Assembly (NCBI RefSeq): GCF_000423905.1
Contig: NZ_AUIW01000001.1
Span: forward strand, 1 to 64,000
Length of the DNA: 64,000 nt
Direction of reading: 5' to 3'
Source of the DNA: Thermus antranikianii DSM 12462
GTDB lineage: Bacteria > Deinococcota > Deinococci > Deinococcales > Thermaceae
The notes under the pieces are model-generated. The model worked only from the letters and a program-made list of their open reading frames with translations. It was not told the DNA's origin and searched no databases. Position numbers and translations under genes: made by a program. This document shows, piece by piece, positions 59,044-64,000 of this stretch (within the stretch, counting starts at the first letter, position 1; every line of letters begins with the position of its first letter).

Positions 59044-60090
59044 ATGGGAATATCCGACTTGGAAGAAACCCTGAGGGCCAAGGCGGAAACGTTTTTGGCC
59101 CAAAGGCCAGGCTCCCGAGCTGAGCACACGGAGGACGTGTTTGCCCGGCGCTTTTACCTTTCCCCGGAGCGGGTAGAGGTGGTGAACCACTTGAGGCGAA
59201 AGCCCTTGGCGGTATTTAACCCCGGGGCGGTGTACAGGGACGGAGTGGTGCACCTTTTTGTCCGCCTGATCTTCGATTACTACGGCTACGCCTCCAGCGT
59301 GGGGTACGTGGCCCTTCCCCTGGAAGACCTGCTCGCCGGTCAGTTGCCTGACCCTTTGTCGGTGGAGATCGTCCTTTACCCAACCGAAGTCTGGGAGGCC
59401 TCGAGGGGATGCGAGGATCCCCGGGCCCACACCTGGGGTGCAGGCTTCCTCCTCTTCTATACCGGCGTGGGCAAGTTGGGTGAAGCCCGCCTCACCGACC
59501 ACAAGGATGTCTTTTTCCCAGCCTTGGCCCTGGCCGAGTTCGATCCGGACCTAAAGCTCCGGCGCAAGGGATTGGTGCGAATAGGCCCGGCAGGAAAGAG
59601 CCTCCTTTTGCCGGCTAAGGGGGCCACGTTACTCCAGGGGAATGCCGTTCTTCTAAGGCCCAGCCTTCCCGGAGTTCCAGACCTCGGTTGGCGAGGGCGG
59701 TTGGATTGGAACAACCTCTCCATCGACCAGCTGGAACCCATCCTGGCCCCAGAGTCCTTTGAGTTCAAGGTGGGGTGGTCCACCAACGCCTATCCCGTGG
59801 GGGATGGTACCTATCTAGTGGCCTACCACGGCATCCTCCGCTGGGACTTGTCCTATCGCCACGGTTTCGCATTGCTTTCCGGCGACGGTGAACTTCTTGC
59901 TCTGTCCTCCTACCTTTTGGCCCCTCAGGGTCTTGTGGAAACGTACGGGGACCGGCCATTTACCTTGTACGGTAACGGCCTCTTCCTGCACGGGGACGAA
60001 TTGGTTTTCGTGGGTGGGGTAGGGGACTACGCCGTGGGTGTTTTCACCGCCCCTTGGCGAGAGGTGCTTCGGCGGCTCAAGCCCCTGTAA
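59044..60090 (+). CDS. GH130-family glycoside phosphorylase (beta-mannoside type)
   Basis: Five-bladed beta-propeller-type protein of 348 residues. FNPGAVYRDGVVHLFVRLI, the family signature GCEDPRAHTWGAGFLLFYTG, DHKDVFFPALALAEF, FKVGWSTNAYPVGDGTYLVAYHG and a final VFVGGVGDYAVGVFTAPW identify GH130. The family mostly phosphorolyses beta-mannosides such as mannosyl-glucose, mannosyl-GlcNAc or beta-1,2-mannobiose, giving mannose-1-phosphate. The catalytic Asp is expected in the CEDPR motif. It diverges from lacI, and the transporter/hydrolase operon probably supplies its substrate. Confidence 0.85.
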   Translation: MGISDLEETLRAKAETFLAQRPGSRAEHTEDVFARRFYLSPERVEVVNHLRRKPLAVFNPGAVYRDGVVHLFVRLIFDYYGYASSVGYVALPLEDLLAGQLPDPLSVEIVLYPTEVWEASRGCEDPRAHTWGAGFLLFYTGVGKLGEARLTDHKDVFFPALALAEFDPDLKLRRKGLVRIGPAGKSLLLPAKGATLLQGNAVLLRPSLPGVPDLGWRGRLDWNNLSIDQLEPILAPESFEFKVGWSTNAYPVGDGTYLVAYHGILRWDLSYRHGFALLSGDGELLALSSYLLAPQGLVETYGDRPFTLYGNGLFLHGDELVFVGGVGDYAVGVFTAPWREVLRRLKPL

Positions 60091-60145
60091 TGGATCACAC
60101 CACAAAGGTCTCCGAGGGAGCAGCCGGAAAAACCAACGTAGGGTA

Positions 60146-60175
60146 TTGACGGTTTACCCCAACAAGTTGTAGCCT
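60146..60175 (+). promoter_or_regulatory. Candidate promoter of the B12-riboswitch operon
   Basis: TTGACG (60146-60151) with an 18-base spacer to a weak -10 TAGCCT (60170-60175). The stem-loop GGACACCC/GGGTGTCC (60183-60207) follows directly and belongs either to the leader or to the end of the GH130 transcript. Confidence 0.4.
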
Positions 60176-60199
60176 CCTGGGTAGGACACCCAAAACTTA

Positions 60200-60390
60200 G
60201 GGTGTCCCGGCCGCGATGCCAGGCCGACAGGCCTGGACGCCAGCAGGCGGTGGGGGAAGTCCGGTGAAAGTCCGGCGCTGTCCCGCAACGGTAACCGGCT
60301 CTGTCCGGAAGCCCGAGTACCCGCTTCGCGGTCCTACCCCGTAGCCCTCGAGGCAAGGGTGAAGGTGGTGATGCCTGTGGGACCTTAGAT
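60200..60390 (+). ncRNA. Cobalamin riboswitch
   Basis: The B12-box layout is clear: GGGGAAGTCCGGTGAAAGTC beginning at about 60252, CGCTGTCCCGCAACGGTAAC (60278 onward), and the GAAGCCCGAGTACCCGC element (60308-60325). ACAGGC (60227-60232) can pair with GCCTGT (60373-60378) as the closing stem. Both ends are approximate. Downstream are a thioesterase gene, metE and nrdB, so bound B12 should shut off B12-independent enzymes. Confidence 0.93.
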
Positions 60391-60394
60391 TCCT

Positions 60395-60468
60395 AACCCC
60401 CCAGAACCCGGTGGCCCAAGATCCTTGGGCCAGACAACCTTAGGCAAGATCTTGCCCAGCAGGGGGTT
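60395..60468 (+). promoter_or_regulatory. Probable expression platform of the B12 riboswitch
   Basis: AACCCCC (60395-60401) can pair with AGGGGGTT (60461-60468), enclosing two perfect hairpins: TGGCCCAAG/CTTGGGCCA (60412-60432) and the self-complementary GGCAAGATCTTGCC (60443-60456). The layered structure suits transcription attenuation, although there is no T run. The next start codon lies about 70 bases on. Confidence 0.5.
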
Positions 60469-60537
60469 ATTCCCTTGGGCAGGTAGAAGGGATGGCCTAG
60501 CTTTTACGGGCCCGAAGGCGGCCCTCGGAGGTCCGTG

Positions 60538-60918
60538 GTGAAGGAAACGCGCATGGTCTACCCAGTTTTCCCTGGGGAAACCAACCATTACGGGACCCTT
60601 TTTGGCGGCACCGCCATGGCCTGGATGGACCAGGCAGCCTTCGTGGCTGCAACCCGCCACGCCAGGCGCAAGGTGGTGACGGTGCACTCGGATGCGGTGG
60701 ACTTCAAGCGCCCCGTACCCCTGGGCTCCATTGTGGAGCTGGTGGCCCGGGTGGTGGGGGTGGGCCGCACCTCCATGCGGGTCGAGGTGGAGATGTGGGT
60801 GGAACCCATTGAGCCAGGTAAGGAAGCCTATTTGGCGGCTAAGGGCGGATTCGTGCTGGTAGCGGTGGATGGGGAGGGGCGCCCTGTTCCCGTGCCACCT
60901 CTGGAGGGGAAGGAATGA
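60538..60918 (+). CDS. Hotdog acyl-CoA thioesterase (YciA/BFIT type)
   Basis: Protein of 126 residues with the acyl-CoA thioesterase motif NHYGTLFGGTAMAWMDQAAF, whose Asp is catalytic in relatives, and VTVHSDAVDFKRPVPLGSIVEL. Tandem GTG codons at 60535 and 60538 follow GGAGG. The second gives the better spacing (6 bases). It hydrolyses acyl-CoA esters. Its place as first gene under a B12 riboswitch is unexpected: it overlaps metE by four bases and so must be co-expressed with it. A link to propionyl/methylmalonyl-CoA handling without B12 is speculation. Confidence 0.85.
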   Translation: MKETRMVYPVFPGETNHYGTLFGGTAMAWMDQAAFVAATRHARRKVVTVHSDAVDFKRPVPLGSIVELVARVVGVGRTSMRVEVEMWVEPIEPGKEAYLAAKGGFVLVAVDGEGRPVPVPPLEGKE

Positions 60919-63116
60919 TCCGTACGCTGGCTTACGGTCTTCCACGGCTCGGTCCTAACCGGGAATACAAAAGGCTTCTGGAGGGCTTCTGGTCAGGTTC
61001 CATATCGCGGGAGGATTTTCTCGAGGGCCTGGAGGCTCTCGAGGCCCTAAGGCTCGCCACCTACCGGGAACAGGTGGACCTTTACCCGGCGGGCGAGCTG
61101 AGCCTTTATGACCCCATGCTGGACTTGGCGGTGGCCTTGGGCCTTTACCCCCTGGATCCCGGGGACCTGGAGGGCTACTACGCCCTGGCCCGGGGCAAGG
61201 AAGCCCTGCCCCTCCGAAAGTGGTTCGGCACCAACTACCACTACTTGGTTCCACGCTTGCCAGAGAGGCCCCGGTATACCCCCCAGCCGGGCTGGGGCCT
61301 ACCCTATCCCGTAGGCCGGAACCAGGCTTTGAAGGAGGGGCTCCCGACCCTGCTCGGACCCTACACCCTTCTGCGCATGGCGCAAAACCCCCCGGATCGC
61401 CTGGGAGCACACCTGGAAGCCCTAACGGAAGCTTACGTGGAGCTGGTCCAGCCGGTCAGGGGAAGAACCGTGCTCCTCCAAGAACCCGCCTTGGGGTTGG
61501 ATGGGGCAGAGGAGGACCTCCCCCACCTTCTGGCCTTCTACGGTACCTTAGCGCAGGAGGTTTCCTTGGTCCTCCTGCCCTACTACCTACCCCCCGCCCC
61601 AAGGGTGGTTGAGGCCCTGGCCACCCTTCCCCTTCGCGGTTTAGGGGTAATCCTGGCCCCAGGGGTGTCCTTACCCCAAGTACCCAAGGGCACAGCCCTG
61701 GTGGTGGAGGTGGTGGAGGGTCTTGGGGTGTGGCGCACCAACCTCCTTGCCCTTGGGGAGGTTCTATCGCCTCTGGCAGAGACCGGGCAGGAGGTGTGGG
61801 TGGCTCCCAAAGCACCCTTGTACCACCTGCCGTGGGAAGTAGCGGAACCTTTGCCCGGAGCCTTGGCAGGCCGGTTGGCCTTTGCCCGAGAGCGACTTAA
61901 GGAGCTTGCCCTGTTGAAGGCCATCCTCCTAACGCGGACCACCTCCCAGGAATCACCGCCCTCGCCTGAGGAGGAAACTGCCTTCGCACAAGCCCGGGCC
62001 TGGTACACCCCACCCCCGCCTTGGGACTTCCGCCCCTCCCCAGTGCCGGCCTCGAGGCCACCCAGGGAAGAGCGCTCCAAAGCCCAGCAGAACCTGGCCC
62101 TTCCCCTTTTCCCCACCACCACCATAGGAAGCTTCCCCCAGACCAAGGAGCTTCGCGACTTCCGGAAAAGATTGCGCTCCAGGGCTCTTGACCAGACGGC
62201 CTACTGGCTGCACATCCAGGAAGCCATCCGGGCGAACATCCGCCTCCAAGAGGAACTGGGCCTGGACGTTTTGGTCCACGGAGAGCCCGAGCGCAGCGAT
62301 ATGGTGGAGTTTTTCGCGGAGCGTTTAGAAGGCTTCTATCCCACCCAGAAGGGTTTCGTCCTCTCCTACGGGAGCCGCGTCTGGCGCCCACCCATCCTCT
62401 TCGCCCCGCCCCGCCGGAGGGAGCCTTTGGTCCTTAGGGAAACCCTGTTCGCCCAAAGCCTCACCCCTAAACCGGTAAAGGCCATCCTTACGGGACCCAT
62501 CACCCTGGCTGCCTGGAGCTACCTACCCCAGGGGGTGGAGTTCAGAGAAGCGGTAATCGCCCTGGCGGAGGCCCTGCGGGAGGAGGTAAAGGAAGTGGCT
62601 TCCCACGGAATCCGGGTGGTGCAGGTGGACGAGCCGGCGCTTCTGGAGAAGCTCCCTTTGAAGGCAAAGGAGCGCCCTGGGTATTTAGCCCTGGTGGGGG
62701 AGGCCTTCCTGCGGGTAGTGGGGGAGCTTCCGCCGGAGGTCCAGGTGCACCTCCACCTCTGCTACTCCGATTACGCCGCCTTGCGCCCCTTCCTGGAGGT
62801 CATGGACCCGGATGTGGTGAGCCTTGAGGGAGCAAGGCAAGACCCCAGCTTTCTCCAAACCCTCACAGGGCTTTCCCTAGGCCTGGGCCCCGGAGCCTTT
62901 GACGTCCACTCCCCCCTGGAGGTTCCGGCGGAGGAAATCCTTACTCGCCTTCAAGCCTACCTCCGGTACCTGCCTGCGGAAAGGCTATGGGTGAACCCGG
63001 ACTGTGGTCTTAAGACCCGGAAGCCCGAGGAGGCCCTGGCCAACCTCAAGAACATGGTGGAAGCAGCCAAGAGGCTTCGGAAGGCCTTTGGAGGGAGCCA
63101 TGCTCACGGATCCTAG
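60915..63116 (+). CDS. metE: Cobalamin-independent methionine synthase
   Basis: Protein of 733 residues with two homologous halves. The N-terminal half begins LAYGLPRLGPNREYKRLLEGF. The catalytic half starts near LPLFPTTTIGSFPQTKELRDF and holds ILTGPITLAAWSYLPQGV and VQVDEPALLEKLPL. Zinc ligands match those of E. coli MetE: His614 and Cys616 in HLHLCYSD, Glu638 in VSLEGAR and Cys697 in NPDCGLKTRK. It methylates homocysteine from 5-methyltetrahydropteroyl-polyglutamate. Control by the upstream B12 riboswitch is textbook logic, with the B12-dependent MetH presumably encoded elsewhere. Confidence 0.96.
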   Translation: MIRTLAYGLPRLGPNREYKRLLEGFWSGSISREDFLEGLEALEALRLATYREQVDLYPAGELSLYDPMLDLAVALGLYPLDPGDLEGYYALARGKEALPLRKWFGTNYHYLVPRLPERPRYTPQPGWGLPYPVGRNQALKEGLPTLLGPYTLLRMAQNPPDRLGAHLEALTEAYVELVQPVRGRTVLLQEPALGLDGAEEDLPHLLAFYGTLAQEVSLVLLPYYLPPAPRVVEALATLPLRGLGVILAPGVSLPQVPKGTALVVEVVEGLGVWRTNLLALGEVLSPLAETGQEVWVAPKAPLYHLPWEVAEPLPGALAGRLAFARERLKELALLKAILLTRTTSQESPPSPEEETAFAQARAWYTPPPPWDFRPSPVPASRPPREERSKAQQNLALPLFPTTTIGSFPQTKELRDFRKRLRSRALDQTAYWLHIQEAIRANIRLQEELGLDVLVHGEPERSDMVEFFAERLEGFYPTQKGFVLSYGSRVWRPPILFAPPRRREPLVLRETLFAQSLTPKPVKAILTGPITLAAWSYLPQGVEFREAVIALAEALREEVKEVASHGIRVVQVDEPALLEKLPLKAKERPGYLALVGEAFLRVVGELPPEVQVHLHLCYSDYAALRPFLEVMDPDVVSLEGARQDPSFLQTLTGLSLGLGPGAFDVHSPLEVPAEEILTRLQAYLRYLPAERLWVNPDCGLKTRKPEEALANLKNMVEAAKRLRKAFGGSHAHGS

Positions 63117-64000
63117 GCCCCACTACCGTCCCTACGAGTATCCGAGGCTTTTAGCCTACCGGGACGCCATCCGGCACAGCTACTGGCTCCACACGGAGTT
63201 CAGCTATGCGGCAGACGTCCAGGACTACGCCCTGGCGGGTCCTGAGGTGCGCTCGTTGGTGGAGCGCTCCCTTCTTGCTATCTCCCAGGTGGAGCTTTCC
63301 GTGAAGCTCTTCTGGGCCCGAACCTACGAGGTCTTCCCGAAGCCAGAGGTGGCCGAGGTGGGCATGACCTTCGCCGAGAGCGAAGTGCGTCACGCCAACG
63401 CCTACGCCCACCTTTTGGATCTCCTGGCCCTCGAGGACCGCTTTGCCCGGGCCTTGGAGGAGGAGACCGCCTTAAGGGAACGGCACCGCCACTTAACCGA
63501 GGTCCTGGGGTCCGCCTTCCGAGGCGACCTGAGGGGACACGCCCTCGCCCTCCTTCTCTTTTCCGCCTTCACCGAACACGCCTCCCTTTTCTCCCAGTTC
63601 TACGTGCTTATGGCCCTGAACAAGCGCCTTGGGCGCTTCAAGGGGATCTCCAACGCCATCGAGGCCACCAGTAAGGAGGAAAACCTGCACGGCCTCTTTG
63701 GGGTAGAGCTCCTCAGGATCCTTAGGGAAGAGCGGCCGGACCTCTTCGGGCCCTCCTTTACCGAGGAGGCCCTGGATAGGGTAGAGGCCTTCTTTCGCAC
63801 GGAGGAGGCCCTTTTGGAGTGGATCTTCGCCCGGGGGGACACCGAGGCGGTGAGGGGAGAGGAGGTCCTGGAGTTCCTTAAGTGGCGGTACAACCAGGTT
63901 CTTTCCCTCCACGGCCTGCCCGCGCCCTTCCCCGTGCGGAAGGAGTGCCTAAGGGATACGGAGTGGTTTGACCTGGAGCTTTTGGCGGACAAGGAAGTGG
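63100..64000 (+). CDS. nrdB: Class I ribonucleotide reductase beta subunit (R2), 3' end beyond the window
   Basis: Open from the ATG at 63100, inside the last 17 bases of metE behind GGAGGGAGCC, to the window edge: 300 codons without a stop. The ferritin-like R2 ligands are all present: Glu65 (QVELSVKLFW), Glu95 and His98 (AESEVRHANAY), Glu159 (FTEH), Glu194 and His197 (SKEENLHG). Tyr102 sits four residues after His98, where the radical tyrosine of E. coli R2 is. The first ligand is Glu where E. coli has Asp84. It supplies the radical for oxygen-dependent, B12-independent deoxynucleotide synthesis, and nrdA is expected nearby. Confidence 0.9.
   Translation, partial: MLTDPRPHYRPYEYPRLLAYRDAIRHSYWLHTEFSYAADVQDYALAGPEVRSLVERSLLAISQVELSVKLFWARTYEVFPKPEVAEVGMTFAESEVRHANAYAHLLDLLALEDRFARALEEETALRERHRHLTEVLGSAFRGDLRGHALALLLFSAFTEHASLFSQFYVLMALNKRLGRFKGISNAIEATSKEENLHGLFGVELLRILREERPDLFGPSFTEEALDRVEAFFRTEEALLEWIFARGDTEAVRGEEVLEFLKWRYNQVLSLHGLPAPFPVRKECLRDTEWFDLELLADKEV

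Noticed and set aside
1-64000. CRISPR arrays, tRNA and rRNA genes
   Set aside because: No regularly spaced direct repeats, cloverleaf-like segments or rRNA signatures were noticed in any intergenic stretch. This was by eye only.

Overview
The window looks like a chromosomal segment of a Thermus-type bacterium (Deinococcus-Thermus). This is an inference from several signs: very high GC with G/C-rich third codon positions, frequent GTG and some TTG starts, strong GGAGG ribosome sites, tightly packed genes with 1-14 base overlaps, several near-leaderless starts, an archaeal-type fructose-1,6-bisphosphate aldolase/phosphatase, and TetR sites resembling those known from Thermus thermophilus. No tRNA, rRNA or CRISPR array was seen.

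Layout. (1) 1-2.1 kb: the 3' end of a probable transposase runs into a CitA/DcuS-type histidine kinase that has lost its N-terminus, followed by its response regulator. A TAXI-type TRAP receptor gene follows (2.3-3.3 kb). (2) 3.3-15.6 kb, minus strand: an uptake and catabolism island with a dipeptide-type ABC transporter, an M20 hydrolase, a Tat-exported cyclase-family hydrolase, a truncated AhpD-like gene, a NitT/TauT-type ABC transporter, a complete DctPQM TRAP system, a metallo-beta-lactamase hydrolase and a PxpA/YcsF protein. An SDR (+) and a methyltransferase (-) lie at its edge, with a dppC remnant at 17.3 kb. (3) 17.5-22.5 kb: nagA, a secreted GH13 amylase/pullulanase, a hairpin terminator, a wrecked AI-2E transporter gene and a decayed IS200/IS605-like end. 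(4) 22.5-28.2 kb: late cobalamin synthesis (cobD, cobC, cobT, cobS, cobO, cobB) with a protoglobin gene inside the operon. (5) 28.2-34.5 kb, minus strand: assimilatory sulfate reduction combined with siroheme synthesis (sulfite reductase, hemD, precorrin-2 dehydrogenase, cysH, TauE, cobA, sat). (6) 34.6-40.1 kb: a TPP riboswitch and thiE-thiS-thiG-thiO-thiC, then a Doc/AbrB toxin-antitoxin pair, then thiD.

(7) 40.1-49.5 kb, minus strand: two transcription units that appear to share one TetR regulator. One is livKHMGF-acyl-CoA synthetase-SDR and the other is tetR-acyl-CoA dehydrogenase-MaoC hydratase. An identical perfect 14-bp palindrome lies just downstream of the -10 in each promoter. (8) 49.6-52.3 kb: fructose-1,6-bisphosphate aldolase/phosphatase, preceded by a widely spaced 13-bp inverted repeat, and a gamma-glutamyltransferase. 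(9) 52.4-60.1 kb: a LacI-controlled sugar operon (lacI, binding protein, two permeases, debranching-type glucosidase), with a GH130 phosphorylase gene diverging from lacI. (10) 60.1-64.0 kb: a cobalamin riboswitch followed by a hotdog thioesterase, B12-independent methionine synthase metE and the class I ribonucleotide reductase R2 gene, which is cut by the window end.

How the parts connect: cobA makes precorrin-2 for siroheme (sulfite reductase) and potentially for cobalamin. The cob genes finish B12. The riboswitch at 60.2 kb would then switch off metE and the downstream nrd gene(s), the B12-free alternatives, when B12 is plentiful. The most noteworthy observations are this riboswitch operon, the paired TetR operators, the protoglobin among the cob genes, the inverted-repeat sites before the gluconeogenic enzyme, and the unusual large insertion in the MalG-type permease.
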